This document shows, piece after piece, positions 1-10,504 of a stretch of DNA of 64,000 nucleotides. Source of the stretch: Phylloscopus collybita (Eukaryota; Chordata; Aves; Passeriformes; Phylloscopidae); assembly GCA_027886175.1 (NCBI GenBank), contig JAJNNQ010000018.1, positions 19,759,001 through 19,823,000 on the forward strand, written 5' to 3'. The position numbers were made by a program, and so were the translations under genes. The notes under the pieces were generated by a model. It searched no databases. It saw nothing but the letters and a program-made list of their open reading frames with translations, and was not told the DNA's origin. The first letter of the stretch is position 1, and every line of letters begins with the position of its first letter.

Positions 1-2775
1 GTGACATTTCTCTGACTTTTGCATGGAATTCTCCATAAGAAAGCTTTGATCACCTAAAACCACCATAACATCACAAAAAGCTAACAGTGCAATATTTCTA
101 CACAAAACCCCATGTTTTGCCGGAGAAAGGAAAATCTATTTACCATTTTTATTAGAAAGTCAGATGGTATCTTAACCATGTTTTCCATGCATTCATAGGA
201 AGACAGATTCAATTATCTGTTTCCAATTAAATAAACTGTCTTTTAAAAATATGGATGTCCTCATTTTAGCAAATGCCATAGTAACACTATCCATTCTACA
301 TGGATCAGTATATGCAAGCTTTTACTAAAGTTTTTTTTTTTTCATCCTTATCGATATTGTATTATTCCAGTAATAGGACAAAAAATAGCCTCTAACTAAA
401 TGAATTTTTGTTTCTTTCTGCTGTTGCGTCACTTTTTCCATATCACCGTAATTAAGGAGAATCAGTATCTGATTTCAGACTCAGACTGTGTTGGAAGCAG
501 AACATTTAATGACCCGAGTAAGCAAAAAGGTAATATGTACATTTGCTGTAAGGAACCCAGTGGTGCTAAGCTCAATGATGAGCTAGGGGAAATAATCATG
601 AAATATAATACTGTTTTTTCTAAGTGTCTGTTAAATTATTATCTTTTTGCATCACGTAAAGTATGTTTTCCTGAGGTGAAGTCAATGAACTCAGTGGAGC
701 AGGAGGAGGTCCATTTCTCACTGTCTTTCCATCTTACCAGATCTTTTTGCCCTAATTTTTAGAGGAAAATCCTGCCCTCCTTCAAATAAAGTATGGATTA
801 ATCTACCATAATCCCGCAGAAATTACTATATGTGTCTATACATTCTGAATCCAATAAAAATTTGTTTTATTCTATACATTTTTACATTTCCCTCTATTTT
901 ATATAAGAGGAGGTGGGTTTTTTGTTTGCTTAAATGATAAGAAATTATCTGTTTATTTGTTTTCTTAAATGTTGTAAAATTATCTCCAGAGATTCTGCAA
1001 AGGAGGGGTATTGGTAAGGAACAGGTGTGGCAAACAAGACAACAAGCAGTACTGAAAAACTTGGAAACATTACACTTGATATTAGGTCCCTTTTAACAGT
1101 CTAGGAATTACTGAACATTGGAAAGTGAGTTATTTATGTTCAATTCCCATTCTGATAATATCACTAAGAACTGCTGAGCAGATTTTTATCTTTTTTTTTT
1201 TTTTTTTTTTTCCCTAAGAAAACTTCTCTGGATGAATTAAGAGGAAAACAGACTTGCGAAGTGCTAAAAGACCTTCACAAGTTTTTAAAATCAACCTTTG
1301 AGATAGAGAGGAAAATACAAAAAAATAAGAAACTCAAGCAAAAACATTTCCAATCATTAAAAAATGAACATAGTTACTACATTTGATAGTGTTATGAGAA
1401 AGAGCATCTAGATCATAAAAAAGACAGATGGGCTTGAAACAAGGAATAAAAAACAGATGGAGATGAAGATTTGTACATGTAAGAGAAGGAAACTTTCTTA
1501 ATGCTTAGGCAGAACAAGGGTCTCTATTAACAAGTTTTTATGAGGTGAGAGGACTGGTATACTTTGGGAAAAAAAAAAAAAGGCAAATGAGAGAATGTCC
1601 AGCTTTGAACTGATTGTGTCTTTTAGTGACATCAACCCCAGTGTTTTAATGCCTTTCTGATGTTTGTTTCTTATAATGAGTGACCTTAGAGATGGAAACT
1701 GATAGAGAGCAAAATATTTTATTCTGACTGAAGAAAATGTGGGCAAAGTGTGATTATCCACTGACTTTTGCTGGTTTTTAATGTCACTGATAGGAAATTA
1801 AGTCTTAAAACAACAGGTGGAGATTTCTGGTTTTATGGTCCATGTCTTGAGAAATTGTCATATAACCCCCTTTATGCAGGTAAACCTTAAGATCCGAGTA
1901 CTTCTTTATATTTGCATTCTAAATTTTGGCACAGAGCTACCTGGTATTAAAATTACTAACACAGTAGCCATTGGCAGGGCTGGAGACTCAAATACACCTT
2001 ATAAATCTACTACAGCATTTGTACTCATCTGGCATACAAAGCTGAAGTTCCATTTAACCCAATCTTCAACTGCAGGTTATTTTTCATACTTTTTAATGAA
2101 ACACAAGGATATATATTGGAAAAGACAGTAGAGAATTAGTATAGATACTATGTTTTTCAATAAGGATTAACTATCACTGTCACAGAGTAAACAATAGAAA
2201 GGAGTCACTAGACGTAGCCTTGAAGTATCTGGAATGAGTTATAACTCATGTTTCAAATTAGCAATAGAGAGCATAATATTCAATTCTCAAAAAATTATGT
2301 TACTGACACTTTAACATAATTAACAGAACTGGAATTTAGCTGGATCACTGTGACTGTGACACTTTTTCTTGCAAAAATGTCAGCTATGACTAGCACAATG
2401 TACTGAATACGGTGGATTATCTTGAAGTAGATATATTCTTCAAAAAGTGTGGAAATTACTTCAGAAATCTTGAGCAAGATGTCAGGAACTCATGAAATCA
2501 ACAACAAGAGAGGTCAGCCTAAGAGATAAAAGACAACTAACTACTAACATTCAAGAGAAGAGACATTGGAGTGTCTCACTGTGAAAATGGCCAAACAGGC
2601 AGAACACAAACAGGCAGTAGTACATATGCAAGCACTGATTCAAACATTACTGAAATGAGCATGATCTGAATTCCAAAGACTCACCAGAGCCAGAACAGAG
2701 TTCAGGCCACAAACCCTACTTTCAGATTATTTCATTTTAGAATTGGATGTTTTTCTTATTTTTCTTTCCTTATTC

Positions 2776-2778
<3 letters not shown>
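1..2778. other. AT-rich non-coding stretch
   Basis: No supported gene. The stretch is AT-rich with short open frames only; the longest, at 400-762 on +, has low-complexity hydrophobic composition and no recognisable domain. A 21-base T run lies at 1191-1211. Short splice-like segments at 479-529 and 1817-1879 (+) have an open frame but weak pyrimidine tracts. I see no repeat family that I can name here. Confidence 0.6.
1191..1211. repeat. Poly(T) run, 21 bases
   Basis: Uninterrupted T run read directly from the sequence. It may be a homopolymer microsatellite or the reverse-strand tail of an old retroposon, but no recognisable retroposon body adjoins it. Confidence 0.9.

Positions 2779-2818
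<40 letters not shown>
2779..2818. repeat. Poly(A) run, 40 bases
   Basis: Uninterrupted run of 40 A preceded by a T-rich stretch (2748-2778), so it could fold into an A/T hairpin. No poly(A) signal or mRNA-like sequence is visible upstream, so a processed-pseudogene tail is not supported. Length is probably polymorphic. Confidence 0.9.
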
Positions 2819-2820
<2 letters not shown>

Positions 2821-5800
2821 TGGAACTGAGAGCTTTTGTATTTCAGCTTTGTCTCTCCTAGCTTTTGTAATATGTTTGTCTCATTCTTTACCATGTGACA
2901 CTGACACATCAAACAAAAAGGGCAAGAGGAACTCTGCCATCTCACTTAATTGGGGCTGTGAACTTTTAGAGCTAATCTCACAAGTGAGAATTTGATGCTC
3001 TAATGATGTATCTAATCTTTCCAACCTTCTCAAAATCTCCAGTGAAAACGTTCAGATATGAATTTTTTTCCAGTAAGTTCTTAGTAATCATGTGCTGTCA
3101 GCCAGCTGAGCTCTGCATTAACCTAACACTTCCAAGAGGAACAGCAGTGGCTGATTACCCATTTAAAGAAAATCAACAGAAATTCCCTCATCTGGGAATA
3201 AGAAATTATTAATTATTCCAAATACTTACAGGCATGGAAGCCTCTGGAAGTCTTTTCCAGAGATTAACTCAGAGAAAGAACTGTCATAAATACTTTTAAT
3301 CATTCACTGAAATGTAATAGCTTTCTTTATTTTGGCCATATAGATAGCTAAATTAAACCTGTCAACTATCTCACCATCTGCTATTCCCAAATACTCAGAG
3401 TATGAAACTGCAATAATGTAACCTTAGTTAACGTCTTATGCTGGATGAAGTATATGTCCTGTTGTTTTAGAGATAATTAGATAGAGAAGATGTGGAATTC
3501 TGCCCCTAAAATGCAGTGTTTATAAACACTTAAAGACCTTCTCGTATTCCTTATGCTAAATTTAGGTACTAACAGACTTTCTTATGCAAAAGAATGAACA
3601 GAGGACAATATTCTACACTAATTAGTACAGAAATCCTATGTTTTATGCTTCTGAAGTATTCAGATTCTTATTTACTTCCAAACAGGTTTCTGAAAATGTA
3701 AATTGCTTTGAAATACATTGATATATTATCTTCTGATTTTACATATGACTTTCTAAAAAGCAGAAATTATGGTTTATTCTTATGGTGACAAAAATAAATT
3801 TAATATCCTACCTAAAAAAATCCAATATATTAATCCACTATTTGCAGACACTTCTGAAGATGGCAACACACCTATTTTTGAGGTCACCTAAAGGGAATTT
3901 CCTAGTCTATTTTGTTCCATTCATGAGAATGGAATGCTACAGAAGTTTTTGCTTGACTTAAATTACAACTTTTAACTTTAACATCCAGGGACTGCAAATT
4001 CTACTCCAAAAATTAAGTCTATGCCTTTTTTTCAAATTTAAATTTTCCAAGCTGAGAAATTTTGTCTATGAGAAGTCTATTCCAGGATATTAATATAATT
4101 ACAATTTTAACACCTAATTTCAGTAAATTCAGAAATTTGCATTATTAGGAAAAAGGGCAAAAATGTGAAAATTAACACATCTTGGCCCACAAGAAGTGTA
4201 GAGCAGAATATCTTTCATGAGGAAGAGTTGATCTTTTGAACAGTTTCCAGATTCATATCTGGAACTCTACAAACAACACATAATCTAACTAATCTACAAA
4301 CAATGCATCAAGCAGTCAGGCCCCTAAACTCCAACATCTGGTGCCTTTTCAGATACCTCTAGGTACAAGGGCTGTCATTTCAGAATGTGCAGGATGTCAA
4401 TGACACCTCCAAAACTACATCTTGGGCACACCATGCCAAGCATAACAGACATAGATTAAAATGTTTAAGCAACAGAATCTCTTCTTGACATCACAGGATT
4501 TCACTGGCCCTCAACTGGATTTTATGTTAATTCAAATTTCACAAAACATATGGAGATACCCACTGCATTTTAACTTCCACAGTGTACAATTTTCCAAGCC
4601 ACTCCAATTAAAAAAGTAATCTTATCATTTGTATGCTGAACTTCACATATATTTAATACTGACTTATGTTACTGGACTAAGCATAGCTATAGAAAAGTAT
4701 TTTTAAATGTAATATTTCCTTTGTAATTGATGATAGAGAAGTGGCAAAAGCTGTAATAGACATTGGTACAACGAACCAATTCTTATCTAAATTACTTGAG
4801 TCCACCTTGGCCAACGGTAGATACAATTCTCTATAATCCAATTATGCAGATAAAAGCATTTATGCAAATAAAGTCCATTTTTGTATTAGTGTTGTAATAA
4901 TCTGACATGCAGAAGTCTTACTTATCATTTTTATTTATGAGAATGGTTTTGTTTTCTGGCTCTGAGCTGGGATGAGTAAAGTGATCACTACACATTAAAA
5001 AAATATTAATTTAGTAACGTAGTACTTAAATTCCTTTCAACTTTTTCACACAGAGAAAATTAACGTAATTTTAATATCACCTGCAGATAACATGCCTCAT
5101 AAGCTACATTTCCCCTGTCTATACTGTTAATTAGTGGCTGAAAAACATAATATGTGATACGAGAAAACATGGTTATCTAACATTTTGGGAAGCTGAAGAA
5201 TAGTAGGACAATTGCCAATGAATTTAATTGCCTGAAGTACAGCTTAAAAAACATCACAGGAAAGGTGTGTGACTATCAGAGGTGGTCTTCTAGGCCTGAA
5301 GTCAATCCTTTCAAGATGTTGGTACTTAGTAGATTGTTACCTATTGCAATTTTATAACGTTAGGTCAAGCTGAAACTAGACACAGTCAAAATGTTTAAGA
5401 GTCAAGCTGATTTCACGCTGGAGGAATCAATGACAGCATTTCCTCACAATTATTTTGTACAAGTTAAGAGGCTGAGAATCACTCAGAAAGCTCTATAACC
5501 AATATAAATGAAAGAATTACTTTCATACTTGTACAAAGAAAATGCCTGTCAAGTAAGCCACTGACAGATCCAACAATAGATGATGCTACATTTTCGTCAT
5601 TTACAGTTACTATATTTATTTTGTTTTCAGCAGTTGGTGAGGACTCTGCATATAACAGAAAACATTATTAAATCTTGAGTATTTTCTTCAGACACATAAT
5701 CTGAATATAGAATAAGGAGCTAATATAATGGAAGGCAACATCTGTTACTCTAAAAATTACTCAGAAGGTTTTATTGTGTGAAAAAGGACACAAAGGCTGG

Positions 5801-6316
5801 TTTAGGGTGAGGCTGTGTTGTAGGGTTTTTTCTTTTCCAAAGAATTTATTATTCTGCCAGATACAGGCTTAGGCTTTAAGGAATTGCTTCATAAACTTAA
5901 TTAAACACATTAATCCTTTAAAAGACAAATTAATGTTCTAAGTGATTGGTACGGCCAAGAGAGTTGAACTATAAATTCTGCTAAGCAGGTGTATTCCATC
6001 TTTCTTTTCCTTCTTCATTTTTTCTACCTATTTAATTATGTTGCTTTGATCCATGTTTTCTATATCATTCCAAATACATGAAATTTCTATAAATTGGGAA
6101 AATTAGCTTTCATTATAGCTTGTAGAATTTAAAATAAAAGAATCTATTTTGGGGACAAATGTAATTATGAGACATATTTGAAATATTAGTTGCTTCATTC
6201 AGTTATTTCATCTTTTTATAGCAAAATGGGATAGAGACGGGAAAGGTCAGGATATTTTCATCTTAAGAAGACATATTTGGGAAGTTTCAGCTGAGATTCA
6301 GTTTTATTTGAACTTT
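2819..6316. other. AT-rich non-coding stretch
   Basis: Nothing recognisable. No LINE, SINE or LTR signature was seen and no open frame exceeds about 70 codons. It reads as ordinary intergenic or intronic avian DNA. Confidence 0.6.
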
Positions 6317-6500
6317 AAAAAGTGAAAGAAAAGGAGAGAAAAAAAAACAGAAAGAGAAGAAGAAGAGGAGAGAAGGAGAGGGAAAGAGAGTAAGAGACAG
6401 AGGAGGAGGAAGGGAAGAAGGAATAGAATTAAAAGAGTTGGAAGTAAGCAAAAGAAAACAAGAAAAAAAGAAAGCAAACAAGCAAGCAAGAAATAAAGCT
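6317..6500. repeat. Polypurine tract (GA-rich)
   Basis: About 180 bases that are almost all purine on the + strand: imperfect GAA, GGA and GAAA units with few pyrimidine interruptions. The densest part is roughly 6350-6440. Such homopurine-homopyrimidine tracts can form triplex (H-DNA) structures and mutate readily in length. The open frames on the opposite strand here are only Ser/Leu/Phe-rich translations of the simple repeat. Confidence 0.85.
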
Positions 6501-8400
6501 GTGCACAAAACTATATGACAAATCTGTAACAAACAGGTAGAAGAGTTCGAAAAAGCAATGATACACAATTCTATGGCATTACAAGAAATTAAAATTTCCA
6601 GTGAGACTGAATGGCTTGATGAATGTGCATTTTGTTAGGTTCTAAGCATCTACAGTGATGCCTACCTTAACCAAATTGTTTTAATTTTTCAAAACTGCCG
6701 AATTCAGACAGCTAAACACTAAAAATATATAAAAATCCACAAACTGAAAAGATCTTGAAATACTGTCTTCCTCCTTTGGGCAGGTAAATCAAAAGTTGCT
6801 GTTGCCTGAAACCATGTGCTTCATTATCTGTTTAGCCTCATGAGCCATCTGGGATTACTGAACTTCCACTATTCTCTGTGACTTTTAGCTTTTCATCTTT
6901 CCATTTTCTGTATGGATTAAAACCTAAATTTTCAGCTAGTAAGGAGAATATAGTGCATGTTTCTTTATCAACTACAGTATTTCAGAAGTATTTGTAGCAG
7001 CAGGTTGTCTGATGTGTTGCTGCACTAATCGAAATTGGCACAACTGTGAAGAAACTATACTATTTTTGTTGGGAACAGATCATTATCTGTGTTATTGTAG
7101 ATCACATAGTAAAAGCAAATTATACTGGAAGGTTTTTTTAGAAAATAAAACTTCAGGTGAAATTTCAAAAAAATCATAATTTAATGTTTTAGAAAATTTT
7201 CAAGATATGAAGACTAAAATAAGTGTTTTTTCATTTCCAACCTCAAACACTAAAAAAATCCACCAAAACCCCCAAAGCAGACCTTGAAAATTATTATATT
7301 AAACAGTAAAGAGATAAAAATGGTTACATTTTTTATCATTGAGGAGATTCTGAAACGATGAAGAATTTGTGAATACCTGGAACAAGCCCCACTTCTCATT
7401 TAACAGGTACTGATCAAAAGAACACACGAAAATTATATCAATCAGTTTTTTAAATCCTGCATTAATGGTCAGAGTCTTTTGTGATCATACGCATATGAAA
7501 TCTACTGCTAATTTTGAAGGGATAACAGTAGTTAAGATTCTTACAACCAAAGTAAGAATGACAGCAAATGCCATTCTGTAAGTATCCAGGCAATCTGCTC
7601 CACAAAAAAATCTGTGGGTATGAGATGGCATTGTCTTATAAAGCATACTTTCTGCCTGCTTATTACTATTTCCATGCCAAAACACTCACATAAAGTCATG
7701 AACAAGCTCATACTTTTACAGCTTTTAGATGAAGAGAGACCAATAAGAAAACTTTAAAAAAAAAGCCACAAAAACTATCTTTGAAAATGCTGTACTGGTT
7801 ATATGATATTTCCATTTTCCATGAGCTAGAGATTTAATGGAAGTTTGCATTTGTCCCTCAGCCTCTATCAATAAAGATATTTGTACAAATGCTTTAACAA
7901 CTTAATGATTGCTAGGCTAAATTAACAGGGTGATAGCGTTTTGATGTATGATTTGGAGGCCCCCTCTCTGTGCTTGCCTTCAGGAAGATTGAGCTGTCTC
8001 CCATATTCCCTGAAAGTGAGTCAATGACTGTTTATTCATTCCCTTGATTAGAAGGCTTCCCTGAAGCCAAACACAAGGGGCTGCTATAATAAATGCAAGA
8101 CTCATATGCTTTGTTTTGCTTTCTGGATTTAGTGCTAAACATTAAAAGGAATTGGAGATTGATTTTTGTGCGTGGACAAGTGCCAGGTAAAACATCAAGC
8201 AAGTGAGCAGCCTTCTTCATAGAAAAAAGCCCTGTTAGTATGAGATTCCAGAGACATAGTTGAGGTTTAACTGCTGCTATTGAGCTACTTGGAGGGGAGT
8301 TTTTAAATGTCTCGTCAGCTGTTGACACCTGCTCACCTGAGTAGCCATTTTGGTAGAAAATAGTGCATGGTTATATTACCTTTCTGCACTAATAACCTTG
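6501..8400. other. AT-rich non-coding stretch
   Basis: No supported gene. At 7984-8015 (+) a 32-base segment follows a strong acceptor (pyrimidine-rich tract ending in CTTCAG) and precedes a GTGAGT donor. Two frames are open, but it is too short to be informative. A 98-codon open frame on the - strand (8032-8328) has no recognisable domain. Confidence 0.5.
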
Positions 8401-8429
8401 TTATCTTTTTTCAGACACTGAGAGAAGAG

Positions 8430-8890
8430 TACTTGAACATCCCAGGTGTATTTGGCTCCTGTGCTATAAAAGTGCTAAGGAAGCTTCCCAGCCTGACCAT
8501 TCATGCTCTGGCTGTCACACTTCCCACACCAGAGATGTTGAGTGCTAAGACCAAACCCCTTCACCTCGTGGGCAGCTCCAGCGGTCAGATGGGTCCCTGT
8601 TTGAGTCCCTGCACACCCTGCTCACAGTCAGACCAGGCTTCCTCGCCATTCCACTCATAGGGCTGTAACACCAAAACACCCAGCTGGTACCTCTGCAGAG
8701 GGGTCCCAACAAAGGGACCAGGGACTTTTAACCCCTCACAGTCCAAGCCTGCACAAATCTTCATCATTTCTTCTCTCAAGTCTTCAGCTCCTGCTGTGTC
8801 TCCCAGTGTCCATTCACCCTCTGGCCCTTTGTTATGTAAAGGTTGGCAGTTCACAGCCTGTCTCAGGCTCACACCCAGAACTCAATCTGC
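8430..8890. other. GC-richer block, unassigned (possible decayed repeat)
   Basis: Base composition rises clearly above the flanks over about 460 bases, with CpG sites near 8567-8582 and 8645. Both strands carry overlapping open frames of 95-97 codons (8367-8660 on +, 8585-8872 on -), and neither translation resembles a family I know. The abrupt composition change suggests an inserted element, such as a decayed ERV or LTR fragment, or a small functional island. I cannot assign it from sequence alone. Confidence 0.35.
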
Positions 8891-9164
8891 ACCTCAGTCT
8901 GCATCAATTTAAAAACTGAGCTACCTACAACAGATTATTCAACAAAAGAACATGCTTATACAGGAAGTGGGAGAAGGAAAAATAAATTGTTAATACATTA
9001 AGGCTTTGATATTACTTTCTTCCTGTCCCTTCCTTGTGTCATCACTTGGTGCTGTAGAGGTAAATCTCAAATGGGTTTTTCAGAGTTTACCTCATCTCTA
9101 CTCTTGATGTGGGACTTTTTCTGTCTCTGGCATGTAGGAGAAAGTAATACAGATGACCTTGCCC

Positions 9165-9360
9165 CTGCTAAGTGACAGCTGTGTTAATTACCCAGTACAA
9201 CCTCGCTCCTGATGAGTCACAGCTATATCCAATAAAGATAAGTGTGATAAAAGGGAGCCACGCTGCAGAACTGTGCAGCGATCGACTTTCTCCTGTTGCT
9301 TCATAGACATAAATGCCAAAAATTTGAAAGACTCTGTTGCATAAACATGACGTCAAAAGC
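9165..9360. promoter_or_regulatory. Candidate regulatory element rich in transcription-factor sites
   Basis: Within 200 bases there is a TGACAG (MEIS-like) motif overlapping a CAGCTG E-box at 9173-9181, a TGAGTCA AP-1 site at 9213-9219, AGATAA/TGATAA GATA-like sites near 9236-9250, and a perfect CRE palindrome TGACGTCA at 9348-9355. A 7-bp-arm hairpin (9261-9267 with 9274-9280) and several CpGs also occur. CpG is rare in the surrounding DNA, so its retention here hints at constraint. Function is inferred; no conservation data were available. Confidence 0.3.
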
Positions 9361-9733
9361 ACCAAACGTCCACGCTGCCCTTCAAAGCATAAACAACCTA
9401 ATCAGACAAATAAAGCAAAAATCTGAAGACTAGTTCAATGAACTGTTCAAAGGCTGGGGAGTCACAAAGTAGTAAACTTCTATAGTTAAAACAATTTTGT
9501 TATTCCTTGCTATCCTTTTCCTTGTAACCTTAGCATTCAAAATCCTACGTCGTTTAGTTTTCAAAGCTATCAATAGTCTCATACCTCCTACCTCAAAAGT
9601 CAACCACACAGAGTTGGCAAATCTAAAGCAAACTAATTTCCCCACCAAGTGTAAGTAGTAAAAAAAAAAAAACCCCACACTCCATGTAACTTATTGTTTT
9701 TCCTTTAATTTTGTTAAACAAAAAAAAGTGAGA

Positions 9734-10010
9734 TGTTGTATTCCTTTGGTATCCCCTCCCCTGTGAAACTTTACCTGTCCCTTGACACTGACCTATGGCC
9801 TTTGGCCATAGGTAACTCCGCCCCTTACCCTAAAAGGGATAAAACCCCCTTTCCCTTCGGGGTCGTCCTCTTTGGCCTCGGGATCCCTTCAGGAAATAAA
9901 CCTTGGAACAACATCTCGGGGTAAGAGCCTCCTTTGGTTTTATGTCCCTATCTTGGAGTTTCCCCTCCCCCTAACCTCCCTAAATCTGAGCTGGCAATGG
10001 GTCTCGGGGG
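9734..10010 (+). mobile_element. Endogenous retrovirus LTR (probable solo LTR)
   Basis: GC-rich block starting with TGTTGT. It contains a perfect 9-bp-arm inverted repeat (9792-9800 with 9804-9812), a TATA-like GATAAAA at 9838-9844, a GC-rich initiator region, and an AATAAA poly(A) signal at 9895-9900. A T/G-rich stretch follows, as in R-U5. This order (U3, TATA, poly(A) signal, U5) is that of a retroviral LTR read on the + strand. The right boundary is uncertain because no clear CA end with matching target duplication was found. No gag, pol or env coding sequence adjoins it. Confidence 0.6.
9838..9844 (+). promoter_or_regulatory. TATA-like box of the LTR
   Basis: GATAAAA, 51 bases upstream of the AATAAA at 9895-9900, in the position expected for a U3 core promoter. 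Inferred from position within the LTR-like block. Confidence 0.45.
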
Positions 10011-10440
10011 GCTGAGAGAAAAGAAATAACTTCAAGGGAGGGGGTTAGTTAGTGAGGAGAGAATCATGAAGGATCAGGAACTTTGAGGAAGAGGGAATGA
10101 GAGGATCACAAAGAGGAAGGCTCCTGGGGAGAGAGAATCACTGCTTTGAGGTCTGTCTGGGTCTGCGGTTAGAGCCTGTTGTTGGAACCTGCAGTCACAG
10201 TCTAGCTGCGAAAAAGCCTGCAGTCAGAGTCTGCAAACTAATCCATGCAGTCAGAGTTTAGCAGGAAATAACCAGCAGTGAAAGGCTGCAAGGGAAGTCT
10301 ACAGTAGGAGCTTGCTGCAGCCAGAGTCAGTGACTGATTGGAGTCAGGATGGCTGAGCTGTAAAGAGGAATAAACCAGGGCCCTTTTCATGCTGTGATAA
10401 AGAAGGAGTCTGTGTCGTGGCTCATTTCTACCCTCTAACA
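10011..10440 (+). mobile_element. Second LTR-like unit
   Basis: Directly follows the first LTR. The left part is purine-rich, the middle carries degenerate repeats, and the right part has AATAAA at 10369-10374, then a GT/T-rich stretch ending in TAACA at 10440, like the R-U5 end of an LTR. The left boundary is not defined, and no matching target duplication was found around 10440. It may be a different LTR family inserted beside the first, or part of one composite 707-base element (9734-10440) that starts TG and ends CA. Confidence 0.4.
10183..10345 (+). repeat. Degenerate tandem repeats around GCAGTCAGAGT
   Basis: At least five imperfect copies of a 25-32 base unit centred on GCAGTCAGAGTCTGC, with spacers of varying length. 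Such direct repeats in the U3 part of an LTR often act as enhancers; here this is inferred from position only. Confidence 0.6.
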
Positions 10441-10504
10441 AGAGGGCTGTTGCAACATGGCAGAGCAAGCAAGTGGTGTCAGCAGCAGCTGACAAATTGG
10501 TCAA

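Noticed and set aside
400..762. 120-codon open frame as a gene
   Set aside because: No Kozak context, domain or coding composition; expected by chance in AT-rich DNA. The inner splice-like segment 479-529 has a weak acceptor.
6287..6568. Two - strand frames rich in Ser, Leu and Phe
   Set aside because: Translation of the polypurine tract's complement; low complexity.
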